Source: Megaleporinus macrocephalus
Taxonomy: Eukaryota; Chordata; Actinopteri; Characiformes; Anostomidae
Assembly (NCBI GenBank): GCA_021613375.1
Contig: CM038703.1
Coordinates: 23,052,194 to 23,116,193 of the forward strand
Length of the DNA: 64,000 bases
Direction: 5' to 3'
Part shown: positions 1 through 12,200 of the stretch, piece by piece
Layout of the letters: the number at the start of each line of letters is the position of its first letter
Position numbering within the stretch: position 1 is the first letter of the stretch
The notes under the pieces: generated by a model
Told to the model about the DNA's origin: nothing
Databases searched by the model: none
What the model saw: the letters and a program-made list of their open reading frames with translations, nothing else
Position numbers and translations under genes: made by a program

Positions 1-1794
1 CACTCAACCAAAACCAAACCTGGATACTTTAGATAAGGTAAGCTCAGACTTCTCAATATAAGGTTTATTACTGTTAGAGCGTACTCACACTAGGCCCGGT
101 TTGCTCGTTCCATGCTAGGGCCAGTTCGTTTGACTAGTGTGATTGCTCTGAACCGTGCTTTGGCAGGGAACCGGGCCCGGATCACAGAGCCTAGTGTGAG
201 TATGCCCTAAGAGAGATCAGTAAAATTTAAAATATGCATTATCATTGTGTACATGTCAAGCTAATTATTGCAGACTCATCAAGGATTGCTCATTTTTTAA
301 ATGAGTTCATGTAATTGTGATAGCCTTAGTTTTGTATTAGCCATAAGCAGATAAAGTTTGCTGTCCTATACTTAACTCCCTGTTATGCCTCAGGTAGCAG
401 TACCGGTCAGACTCAAGTTGTTGTTAGGAACTCTGGGGATGATGGAGTATGTGCTGCAGCCCTTACCAAAGCATCTGTGTCTGCCTGTGTGTGTGACATA
501 CTTTTGGATGAACTCTTCTAAACCAAAGCCTAGCCCCTCACTGCTAAAAACTCTGCTGCTAGGACTGGTGTATGGGGAGCTCTGCCGACGCAGGGCCCTG
601 ACTGGAGGTGAGCCTATGTTAAATGTTTGCCTATGAAGCCACACTACAAAAATAGAAATTATATTGCATTGTAATATTCCTTGCAATATATTATAAAAAC
701 ATAACTGTTACAAAAGTATTTACATTGTGGCTCTATAAGGTGTACAGTTTTCCTCACTTCTGTTGTTTTAACCCCTACAGATCCACTGTGTTCTTGTGCT
801 GGTACTGCCTCTGTCTGTGAGCGCTTGAGCCAACTAAGGTTGAACTCTGGTCAGAGGAGGGGTCTAGACCTGGGTGTGGCTCACTCTCTCAGCCAATGGC
901 AGTCTTGTATGTGGGCAGGAATTTCTCTGAACCAGCTTTTGTGCTTTCCACTTTATGAGCCTCACAGTGCCTGGTACAGTACAGCCTTGACCTCTTTACA
1001 TTTAATAATATTTGTGTTTTAATTAGTACTACTAGTGTTTTAAAGTTTTATTTGTGTGATTTATCCTCTTATTGTGTTGTGCAGAGATCATTAAATGTAC
1101 TTTATTTATTTTAACAGGTAACAGATGTAGTGTGTGTAATATTAAATTTAATTTAACGGCATTGTCATTATAAATATACAGGGTTAACAAATCACATTTA
1201 GGCTACTTCTGGGTGTGCACATGTACTAGTGTTGTAACAGACTATAACAGTGCTGTCCAAAGAATAATAGTTTTTATTATCTGAACATGGCAGCTGTTCT
1301 TTACATTGTTAGAAAATTCATAATGGTTAAACCAATGGAAATACTCCATTGGTTCAAGCTGCTTGAAATAAAATATATCTTTTAACTTGCATTGAATGTT
1401 TTTGATGAAGAGTATTTGTATAATAAAGTATAAATAATGATCTCTCTCTTTCTCTCTCAGGCTGTTTAGTGGTACTCTATTACATGGCTTGGAAGCTGCA
1501 CTTAGAGGAGGTTTCTCGGCTGAGTCTCTGCTGGCTGCTGCTCCTGCTGCTGTCCACCTCTACTCCATCCTCTTTGGGGCAATAATGGGCTTTTCTGGTC
1601 AGGACCATGCGCCTTCTCGTTCTGCACCTTTACCAACATCAGGCAGTAGCAAAGAAAAAGGCCGTGGTAAAAGGGGGCGGGGAGGTGGTGGAAGGGGTAA
1701 GGGCAACAGGGGCCGAGGGCGTATGTCTCATGGCACTGGTTTGGATAACAGGTTTGGTTTGCTAACTGTTGAGGACGAATGGGATGAAGACTGA
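1..1794 (+). CDS. aste1: aste1, protein asteroid homolog 1, 3' part (partial at window edge)
   Basis: Four coding segments: <2-37, 394-607, 781-973 and 1461-1794 (stop included). All introns are GT-AG and the joins keep frame. The translation aligns along its length with my memory of human ASTE1. A segment ending in RLKLLLGTLG precedes the helical Leu-rich exon. Then comes LDLGVAHSLSQWQSC (human LDLDTAHIFCQWQSC), then LFSGTLLHG, and the C-terminal NRFGLLTVE. The last exon carries a basic Gly/Arg/Lys-rich stretch before an acidic tail, where mammals have a Lys-rich stretch. ASTE1 belongs to the XPG/FEN1-like nuclease fold family and is linked to trimming of 3' DNA overhangs under shieldin control. 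The nuclease half lies outside this window. A fold-back element sits in the first visible intron and an inverted-repeat element in the third. Two paralogues are possible in teleosts, so a/b is not assigned. Confidence 0.93.
75..209. mobile_element. Short fold-back (MITE-like) element in aste1 intron
   Basis: The ends are imperfect inverted repeats of about 20 bp: the left end reads TACTCACACTAGGC and the right end is its complement, GCCTAGTGTGAGTA. The interior also has GC-rich complementary blocks (GGCCCGG and CCGGGCC). No coding capacity. This looks like a non-autonomous DNA transposon of the kind common in fish introns. Family and target-site duplication are not resolved. Confidence 0.7.
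1236..1420. mobile_element. Inverted-repeat element copy 1 (GCTGTCCAAAGAA family), in aste1 intron
   Basis: Contains GCTGTCCAAAGAATAA, then GCAGCTGTTCTTTACATTG and AAACCAATGG. The same landmarks recur in the copies near 43.95, 51.14 and 56.86 kb. This copy looks degraded at its right end, so that boundary is approximate. Confidence 0.5.
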
Positions 1795-2086
1795 AAAGGG
1801 AGGGGAAAAGTTGTTAACAGGGCAGCTCATCAGAGGAAGTGAATTTTTAAACCATTCTCTGACCTCACTGACCAGGTAAAAAGCCAGTTAACATTTTTTA
1901 TGCCACACACTCACATGTAATTCAAAATAGATTGTCAACATACAGTCTGTGCTTACAGCAGTCTGGTGATCAAGTACCAGTATGTTTTTTAAAGAAGATT
2001 TTTAACAAAAAAAGAACATTTTGAAATTCAAACGGCAGCAGCTGTCTTTGATAATGAACCAGCAGAAGCAGTACAAAATAATATCA

Positions 2087-2092
2087 AATAAA
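2087..2092 (+). terminator. Candidate aste1 polyadenylation signal
   Basis: First canonical AATAAA downstream of the aste1 stop codon, about 290 bases into the 3' UTR. The assignment rests on position only. Confidence 0.55.
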
Positions 2093-2109
2093 ATCTTGTT
2101 CCATTAACT

Positions 2110-4900
2110 CACCCTAAAGTTTTACCTGTAAAATAACTTGTTTGGAGATGTAATGCTTTGTTTCAAAAACAATTGTCTGTAAAAAGATATATCAAGTTCT
2201 TAATATGCAAACCATACTTCAAAATGCAAAATAATAAATGAATAGTGCATATCTTTCTGGTGAGTGCTCACCTCCACCTATTGGGATGCTTTTGTTTTTC
2301 TGATTTTGGAGTTTCTTCAGTCAAACAGCCATAGACTTTCTCTCAGTTGATTGTGCCTCCATTTCAGGCTGGTCTGTTCCTGTGAGTCTCCCTTTTCATC
2401 ATCTGGAAGTGGAGGGGCTATGAGAAGCAGAAACAATGAGCAAATAATTGTTTCAAGAGGGACCTGAAAGGACCAAAAACTGTTTTAGTTAAGTCTAAGG
2501 CTTTTCATATCAGAGAGATCTCTACTACTTCATAACACTTAATCAGGTTAAATTAGCAACAACTACTTGCTAACGCAAATTTTTTGGCAGATGAAAAAAA
2601 ACAAAACAAAAAAAAACAGCATCTACCAAAGAGCTTGGCTTGCACTAATGCTGTGGAGCTGCTGTATCATGTGATCCTATAATGATGCGACTTTTATACA
2701 CTTTAATTTATTTTTTTATTCAAATGTATATAATGAATTTCTGCTTATCTTGCTAACACAGGAAGTGTAAAAAGGATGATTAATGACTTCATCTGTTTAT
2801 ATCATTGTGAACAGCTACTGTGACCCTGTACTTTGGAGAAATTTATCATAAGATCAGACGATGACAGGATGCATATTTGTTATAGTTCGCGTTTCTTTGG
2901 TTTATGCCTTCCAATTTTAGCAAATGACTGTAGAGATCATAGCTGGATATTCTGTGGTAAATAGTAAACCTCAAATTTTTTAACAATCCCTTTGCTATTG
3001 TAGTCTGGGCAGGTTACTACAGCCTTAAAGCGATGCGTTGAGCAAAAATTTGAATGGAAAGGTTTTCCATTACCTTTGGACATCAAACATGGCTTGGGTG
3101 ATAGACTGTGTTTCAAACATTGTCAGTTGGATTTTTGGCTGAAATGTGGTTTTAAGTCTATAGAAACCCAGAGCTGCCTTTTAATAGACACATACTTTTG
3201 TATTTTTTTTACAAAAGTTGTCTGGAACAGTTATTTTGATTCAGTATGTCCTAATAATATTTATTTAATAATGTGAATGGTTCAGAATTGTTGTATTATC
3301 TGTTGCTTTGGATCATGTCATGAAATTAGAAAAACTTTAACACTAAGTTTTTTTAACCAAATGTTTGAATGTGTTAAGACTTAATCAGATTTTCTGATTT
3401 TTATATTAATGAGCCTATGTCTCATGCCCCTCTCTGCTTTCATTAAAATCTAATTGGAAATCAATCATTCCAGGTGGTCTGTAGCTGCATTACTGTCTTT
3501 TAGCTTATAGCAACTGCAGCAGGTCTACATGAGGTGAAAAAGAGAAACACTTGTAATGTGTAATGATGGATGATCTGTGAATGACTTCAATCTACACATA
3601 GTCTTTTGAAGGACAGACAAGGAAAGGAAAGTGAAGGAAGCCCGTTGAGTAGAGTCTGCAATCATGTAGTGTCATAGTTAAAAATGTAAAATTTTCATCA
3701 TAGACCTATGAAACAATAGCCACATCTATTGACGACTCCATCTGGACTTAAACTACTAGGAAGTCAAGAGGTTATTTTTCAGAAGTCTTTTTTTATGTGC
3801 ACTCATGTGGTTTATGTGGAGGGAAACAAAATATTTACCTATTTTAAGGGTGTTTTGCACACAAGCATAGCCAAAATTGAATATGGGGTAGTTGTACATA
3901 TTAAGCCTTTAATCATTATTCGACTTCTGTGTGTTTATGTGGTGGGAGTTAGTCTTATCGATAAAACAAACCCTACTTAAGTTATTTCATCAAATTATTT
4001 GCAAAAACGGCCTGCTTTCAGTGTCCACATCTTCAGCCTGCTGGAGTTTAACCCAGTTTTAAAGAGTGTGGTCAGGAGTGTTTCAGTCCAGACTGCTTTT
4101 TGAATAAGGCACAATACAGGACATCCAGTAGACACAGTGCTAAACAACAATTCTAAGGAATGAAGAAAGTTACAAAATGGTCATGTAAAAATGAACCCAA
4201 AACTGACCGATTTGTTTCCTCAGGCATATACACACCAAACACTCTACTGGGAATGCTATGCTTACACTGGGTAGAGCCTTCGTTGAGCCTCATTGCATGA
4301 ATTCTACAAGATGTTGCTGGTCTATGTTCTTCTGCTGTTCAGCCCATCCACCTCAAGGTTTGATCTGTGCGTCCTCAGATGCTTTTCTGCTCGCCACAAT
4401 TACAGAGAGGTCATCTGAGTTACTGAAGCCTTTCTGTTAACTCGAAACAGTATGGCTTGTACCATCGTACTTACTTGTGACATTTAAAGTGGTGTGAAGT
4501 TCCCATTTGGAGAAAAGAGGTTTTGTCGCGATAAGGTCAAAGTGTGTCATTACTACAGGTAGTGTTGGTCGGGTGGAGGAGCTAAATAAGAAAAACTGAA
4601 TTGGGGGCAAAACTACAAGTAATGGCAAAGTTCGTTTTTTTTAAATGCAAAAGAATGGTTGAATAGTGCAGGAATCGAAATTGTAGCTCACACGATACGC
4701 CCGAATGCCTGAACAGATTGTATATCAGAAGATTAATTTCGCTGAATCATTATTACTTATTTGATTCCCACGCAAACCGAATAAATATCGACCTCATAAC
4801 ACGACACTTGGGTCCACAGAAAGATAAAAGAACCCGTGTATGTTTGATTGTACATAACTAAATAACAATTTTAGCGTATTAGTTTAATATAGCGAGCGTT
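2110..4900. other. Intergenic, aste1 to colq
   Basis: AT-rich sequence with no ORF that looks like a gene exon and no recognised RNA gene. Around 4250-4450 it contains what looks like a degraded copy of a dispersed teleost repeat (landmarks AGATGCTTTTCTGCTC and GAGTTACTGAAGCCTTTCTG). Nothing else recognised. Confidence 0.5.
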
Positions 4901-4919
4901 TAATATTTGTGTGATATAA

Positions 4920-5469
4920 GTTTCTCTCGCCTCGCGCCACTCAATTCTCGCGGGCGCGCTCACGTGGGGCAGCGCGCACTAGTTCCAACGGTTTCCAAAA
5001 CGGTTTCCAAACTGTCTGTAGAGGAGTTTGGGTAGCGCACACACCCTCCTGACGTAGCGCGTTTTTTGCCGTTTCTTTTAGACTCACGGTGATATTTATA
5101 AACCTCGAGTTTCTCTGAAATGTTTTCAGCTCTAAGATAAACTAACTTTGGACTGCATCGTCACATTGCTGCCTCGTGTCTATTGGCTGCCGCGGTTTTT
5201 GTGTGGCGGACTCGTAGTGGGCAGTGAGGGTCTAATATTGGCAGCGGCTGTCTCGTCTCCTGTGTCAGCACAGCGTGTGTAATAACAGTCGTGTCTCCAG
5301 AGCTGCTGGGAAACGTTTCTCTCCTCAGACCGAAACGGCTGCTTTCATAGAGGCGAACAAGAACTAAAACAGAGGTGTGAAGCGTATTGGGATGGGAGAC
5401 GGACAGTGGTCGAGCTCACCTCATTAGCTGCGCTGCTCTGGATGTGCTACACGTACAGCAGGCAGAAAC
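4920..5469 (+). promoter_or_regulatory. Candidate colq promoter and 5' UTR
   Basis: Base composition changes abruptly from AT-rich to GC/CpG-rich (GCGGGCGCGC, CACGTGGGGC, GCAGCGCGCAC). The stretch holds a CACGTG E-box near 4970, a CRE-like TGACGTA near 5050, and ATTGGC (reverse CCAAT box) near 5180. It ends at the colq start codon, so it should contain the transcription start. The exact start cannot be seen. Confidence 0.6.
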
Positions 5470-8400
5470 ATGGATTTGTTCAGGACTGGACTACAGCTGC
5501 TGTTTCTGCTCTACTCCGTGATGAGCTTTTCACCCAGTAACATGGACAATGTTCTGCCTCATCCTACAGGTAAGATATCAGGAACAGATGAGGGTGTGTT
5601 ATGGGAATGTATGTGTGGCGGAGCTGTCTGCGTTATGTGTGTTAAAATGAGGTGTGTGGTGTTGTGGCAGTGTTGTCAGTGCTCAGTGGGCTATTTCTCT
5701 CCTGTCATCATTCCAATTATAGAAAAAGATAAACGTGCTGTGCCTCTAAGTCAATCGCTTATTATAATGTTGCCTTATTTTAACATTGCATGTAATAGTA
5801 TGCTGGTTATACCACCTGTCCAAAATCTAGAGGTAAATCTGAGGCAGTTGCGGTCATATTGTGAAAGAATCGTGAAACTCAAGTGTTGCTGGACAAAGAA
5901 ACGCCTGAACATGGCAAGCCTTGTACAGCTTGCATCTCTAAATACCTCAACATGACATAAAAGTCCACGATTTATTTCCTGTAATTTTAGTATTTGCAAT
6001 TTCATGGCTGCTCAAAAGTACAGTTACATTACAACATACAGCAAATTGCAATTAAAATACAAACATAAATTTATAAACCAAAAATACATGCATGCACAGC
6101 AATTTAATGCAATAGGATTGTAACTCACTGGTTAAATTTATATGTGTTTATATGTTTGGCACACTCTTGTCCAAATTACAGTATTCATTATAACAGACTT
6201 GTTGGATCAGATGTATTGGATATATATATATGTTCCATGTACTGGACTTTCCTTATTCCACAATGCCAATATACATTTTTATTCTGTGGAACATTTAAGT
6301 TAGTAAAATCATCCTAATATAAATGAAATTGTTATAGAAGTTTTATACAAAACTTTTGTTCCAAGACATGTTTTATCATTCATATGAACTGAATTACAAG
6401 TTTGGTAAAGGGAATTTCTGTCTTCTCAAAACAGGCATCTGTATATGGGGCACTTTGAATGGCCTAGCTGAGAACCAATATGATACATAACATGATCTCT
6501 TAACTCCCTTTTGAGGCTGTGAAATGTCTTCAGTCTTACCTTATCTTTTAACAACTGTTGTCCTCTGATAATTGTAATCTAATTGCTTTTCGTAGCCTTG
6601 GGTCCGCTGGATGCGCTCAAGAGATTTGACCCATGTTGCTTAATGACTCCGCCTCCCCCTCCATTATTCCCACCGCCTCCCAGTGTCTGGAGACGAGGCC
6701 ATGTAAGTGATATTGGACACAGGATATTTAAAAGCATGTGCTTTTGCTTTGTTTATATTTACTCTAATTGCCGTGATCACCATTTTTAGTGCAGTTGTTT
6801 AGTCTCCATCCTTAGGTAATCGTAACCTTAACTGTGATTTGTAATGAGTAGTTTTCGTTTCCTTTTACTATTTCTGAGAATTATTTGCCTAAAATAGCTG
6901 AGTAATGCATATTTCATGTTCTTGTTTTTATACTATTAGTTATGCATACATGTTAGTATTAGTAAACTTCTGTAAACTTTAAAAGCAGGCAGATTTGAGT
7001 TTTCCTTATTGGGTTGCCTGGTCGCAGCAGTACATGGGTGCATTTTAAGCTGAGAATTATACACGATTAGATTCAAATTATGTGTAGCGTGCCAGCAATG
7101 GCTGGTCCTTCCTGTGAATGCAACTTGCCTGTTCCTTGCCTGAAAGAAAGGCTTGCATTGCTGTGTTGCTCATTTTATGTTTGTAATTGCCCCCTTTCAG
7201 TATAGGCCAATGAGAATGTTTAAGCATGTCAATCACAAAGATTAGTGTTAGGTGAATTATTGTATCTGTTTATTTTTTCTAAAGGTGGCCCTTGAATTTG
7301 TGGAGATTGAAAGAGGAAGGGAGCGAGATGCAGATGAAGATGAGGTGATTGAACATTGTTTACCAGGACTTCCAGGACCACCTGGCCCTGCTGGACCACA
7401 GGTAATACGAGTATAAATCTATACAGTTTTATCTTACAGCATGCTACAGTTGTATATTGTTTTATTGACGTGTGTTATTTTAGGGACGCAGTGGCATGCC
7501 AGGAATTCGGGGACCCAAGGGAGATAAGGTCGGTCTGATAAACTGACCATCAATTTATTCTTTGTATTCTATAGTTGTCACAATTCAGATTTCTTTTCTC
7601 TGCTTACCTCTAGGGTGATATAGGTCGTCCTGGGTCAAAGGTAAGACTGGTCATTGTTGAATTAAATATACCATTGATTAAAGCTGCTGCAGGTAATAAT
7701 GTAAAAGTTCAGACTTTCTGTTATATACCTCTGACATCTTTTTCTCTATGGGAACAATGAATGGCATTTTTGAAAATGGAAATGCATGTTTTTCCTTCCC
7801 CACGAAATGTCTCTGGTTGCTAATGTTAGCCTGTTTGACCGAACAGCTGAGCTAGAGGTATTTCCATGACGTTTTAACCGAAAATGCACTAATCTCTCAA
7901 TCACCCACCACCATCTACCCTGTCGTAACCTTTGCAGATACCTTAAGCCTCACGTAGACCATCAGAGCACTTTTGTTTACTCTTGTAAAGCAAACTCAGA
8001 CAATGTTTTTGGGGTTTGTGTGTAAATGTTGGTAACATTTCCATATTCAAGCAACTGGATACAGGTTCCTGAATGTAGTTGCTGCTACATTTAGTGTGGA
8101 AACAAAAATTCAAACAAAAAGCTGATCAATAAAAGGCACACTTCAGTCTTGTAGAATTTAGGATGTGAAATGAAACGATCTGACTATTCCTCCATGGTTA
8201 ACCTACAGTTTTACTTAAGCATATAAATTGTTTTTGTTTGAAAAACTGTGGATATGTAACATGATATGTACCACTACTAAGTACAAATAGAAATGCGTGT
8301 GTTGCTACATAGAAGCCAACACTGCTGCACACTGAACTGACGTCAAAATAATTCATTCGAACTAGAAAGCTTTGCCAAATGTTTTAGTTAAGCTGCTTTG

Positions 8401-9198
8401 GCAGTATTAGCTTACAGTTTGAGTTGGAAGTTTGTTATATAATAGTGTTACCACAGTGGTAGACTTACTTTTATTGAATGTCTTTTCATTGTTCAGGAAT
8501 GTTACCTTGTTGGTAGCATGGATGTAGCTATATTCTGATTCTTTAACATACTCATAACTCTGAGGGTCAAGTAACATATCCAGTAACATGACACATCCAG
8601 TAACATAACATATCCCGTAACATATCGAGTGTCTAACATCTCTGTTTGCCAACAGCATTTATTTTTCATTCACATTCAAGTTATGTTATGGTTTAAATCT
8701 GCACTTTTATTTTGTGCTGCAGTAGCAACAGAGCAAGATTTTCTTTATACAAAACACGACTGCACAAACCACAGGTTTCCGACAAGCTCAAATCATAATC
8801 ATGCAATCAAAGTCAAACAAAAAAGTGATAACTGTGATTTCTAACTGTTAACATTACTTTAGATGATCTGAAAACCATTCGCTGTATCATGTTTGGTATT
8901 CTTTGTCCTGTATGTGTACAGTGCAGTTATGCTGTGCAGAGTGTGTGCTTTACTGTTTATTACTCTAGTGTATTAAGGCTTGGCTTTGGTCCACTGCAGC
9001 GCTCTCTGGCAATATCACTTAGTGGTCAACCCAGACATTAATCTCCTCACCGCACTGCAGATCAGAATGAACACAGCTATTTAATTACTCTGAGAACTAA
9101 GACAGAAAGAGAGAGGGAGAGAGATGCTGTCTTTGCGTTTGTGTAGATTGAAAAGCCAGGTAGCGCTGGTAATTAGTCAATAGGATTTTTTGTATTTT

Positions 9199-9266
<68 letters not shown>

Positions 9267-12200
9267 GTATATGTATTTTATTGTATTTTTTTCTTTTTAT
9301 GATGATGCCATTACCTGCATACAAAAATAAACTAAAACTGTATGTTTTTCTTTTTTGTTATATGGAATATACCACTCTAAGATTATGGATGCTGGGATGC
9401 TTTTGTACAAACACATGCAGTGATTACTTAAATAATTTTTTTTTGTAAAAATAATGAAAAAATAAAATTTCAAAATGAAAATAACGAAAATGCCTGATGT
9501 GTCTTTGCGCAGCTACACTACTGAGTTGTGTATACTTTATTAAACATACGTGCAAACACACACAGCCTATCTAATTTACTTGTGTGTTTGGGCAGGGTCG
9601 TACAGGACGGCCTGGTCTTCCTGGGAGGCCAGGTGTTGCAGGATTTCCCGGGCCAGAGGGACCCAAGGTGAGCTTTCTTCTTCTCGGCTGTACTCTGCTA
9701 TTGATAACCTTTGAGCTTTTATTGCATTCTAACATGTTAGACCCTAGACTTATTATTCGGTTGTTATCTTAAGCCAATTTAAGTTCAGTCTTTTCTACAC
9801 AGGTCTGGTGTGACTGTAGGTTTTCGTTTCAAAGGAGCAGGAGCACACCTGATTCCACTTGTTTGATTAGTTGGTCTCAGTCTTTAAACAGCTGATCATG
9901 TGTGCTCCCATTTTGTTGGAATAAAAACCTGCAACCACACCAGACCTTTGCAAGTAAGACTGGACACCCCTCTCTGAAGCTGTATTTTCCAGAAAATGAT
10001 ACGAATGAATCTCCAACTACTGTGTTGAGTATGTAGATACAAATGGCCATTGAAAATGTACCCGTGGCTTTATGGTGCTGATTGAGTTTAAGTATTATGC
10101 ACTGAAATTCTCAATTCATTCTTCATTTAATGATATTGTGAAATGTGGATGGGAAAATATGCAAATCCCATCCAATTTTTCATTTTATTGTTTTTTGTTT
10201 TCATAAATTTCAATAATAAATAATAATCACATATGTGTTGATAAACTGGAGGTCATCTGCCTATCTTTGCCCCATTTAACATGCTTGTTCCAAAATCTAG
10301 ACTAGTGAGAGGCTGTCTAAATTACATTCTGTGAGTGCCTTTTAAATAGTCTAGAATGTGTTATACACACTTTCAGTACGTGACAGTCATTTTTAGTCTA
10401 ATACATAACTAACTACAATTTGTAATTAGAAAGATGGTTTCAAATAAGTTGTTTAGGAATTAGTATCTAAATCAAGGTATATATTAACAGTACAGTTAAA
10501 ATACCCAGTGCTGATTGTAAAAGCAAAGAATGTATGTCTTGAGTTTATTTAGTTACTGTAGATACAAAAGTAGGCCTGCTAAGATATGTATTCACATCTG
10601 CACACCTCAAATGGCAGATGCTAATTTACCACAAACTGTTCCTATTCTGTGTGACTGACAGGGGGAGAAGGGAGATCCTGGACTGATGGGAATGCCCGGG
10701 ATGCGAGGACCAGCAGGACCCAAGGTGAGGAACCACATGTCAGAAAAGAAATGTGAATATGTATATACAGTACTGTACAAATTTCACAGATCACCTTTTA
10801 TCAGTGTTGGAGTGATTACTCAGAAAAAATAATGTGTGACACATCACTCGTTTCTGACTAAAGTAATGCATTTCTTATTTACTTCTTATGTAAAGTAATT
10901 GATTACATTATTCGTCATAATACTTTTACGTTACTCCACAACATCACCTGCATTGTCGGAAATTTGAAGCCTGACTGTTGCATCAAAATTAGACTGTTTC
11001 TTTGTCTATGTCACTAATAAAGCTAAATAGCTGCATTAACATGTGCGTGGATAATTATGTGGACATATCTCCTAATTATTGTGTTCATATGTATCAGCCA
11101 TATCCACTGTCCATACAGGTGTTAACTTAGTCATGCAATTCCAATAGACAAACATCAGCAGTAAAAACAGGTAATACTAAAGAGCTCAGTGACTTTTGCA
11201 CTGTCATAGGTCAGTTAATGAAATTTGCCCTACTAGATCTGCCCTGGTCAATTGTAAGGGCTATTGTTCTAAAATGGAGGCATCTAGGAATAACAAGAGC
11301 TCAGCCATGAAGTGGTGGACCACACAAACTCACAAAGTGGGGCTGCTTAGAGCTGAGCTCCAAACTCCTTCTAGAAGCTACATCAGCATAGTGCTGCAAA
11401 TGTGCTTTGGGAGCTTAATAAAATGTGCCCAGGCCTAAGACCATTATGTACAATGTCCAACCTTGGCTGGAGTGATGTAAAGCACGCTGCCATTAGAAAC
11501 CATTAACCACTCTTCACTACTCTATTGGCGGATGAATCTGAGTTTGACAGATGCCAGGAGAACACAGACTGCTGGAATTTATAGTGTCAACATTAAAGTT
11601 TGGTGGAGGAGGGATGAAGGTCTTGGACCCTTAGTTGCAGTGAATGGTGAAGGTAATGCTAGCAGATACAGAGCATTTTAGACTATGCTTTTAATTTTTG
11701 TGACAGCAGTTTGGTGAAGGCCCTTTCCTGTTCCAGCCATGACTGTTTTTTACATAGTGTGCATGGTGATGTCCATAAAGGTATGGCTTGACAAGTGAAG
11801 AGGAACTTCACTGGCTTGCACACAGCCTGAACCTCAATGAACCTTGAACTGGAATGTTGATGCCTTTTTGTTCAATGTCAGTGTCTGGCCTCACACACAG
11901 CCCCGTAACAATTTATACTCTATGCTCTCTTTTACTCTGTGCCAAAGAACCTGGTGTCAGCTTGTGCTGAGATGAGATTTGATTGATTCAACAGTTCCAG
12001 CACTGCAGACAGAGTTTGCAGAATGTAGGGGCGGAAAGATCGTTAGAGATAGGAAGTACGAAGAGTGAGAGTGATTCTGCTCCAAGATGCTATCAGTCAT
12101 TTCAACATGAACCCCAACACTCAACTGCTGAAGCAGCATTGTAGAGGTTCTTTAGGCTTTAATAGGTACAACTTGGCAGAGATTGTGTTGTTGGAGGCTT

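Noticed and set aside
3729..3980. ORF between aste1 and colq
   Set aside because: AT-rich, hydrophobic by composition, no motif and no promoter or splice context.
5570..5955. Extension of the first colq exon as a 161-codon ORF
   Set aside because: It reads through a consensus donor (CAG|GTAAGA) into intron 1; the exon 2 PRAD follows in frame only after splicing.
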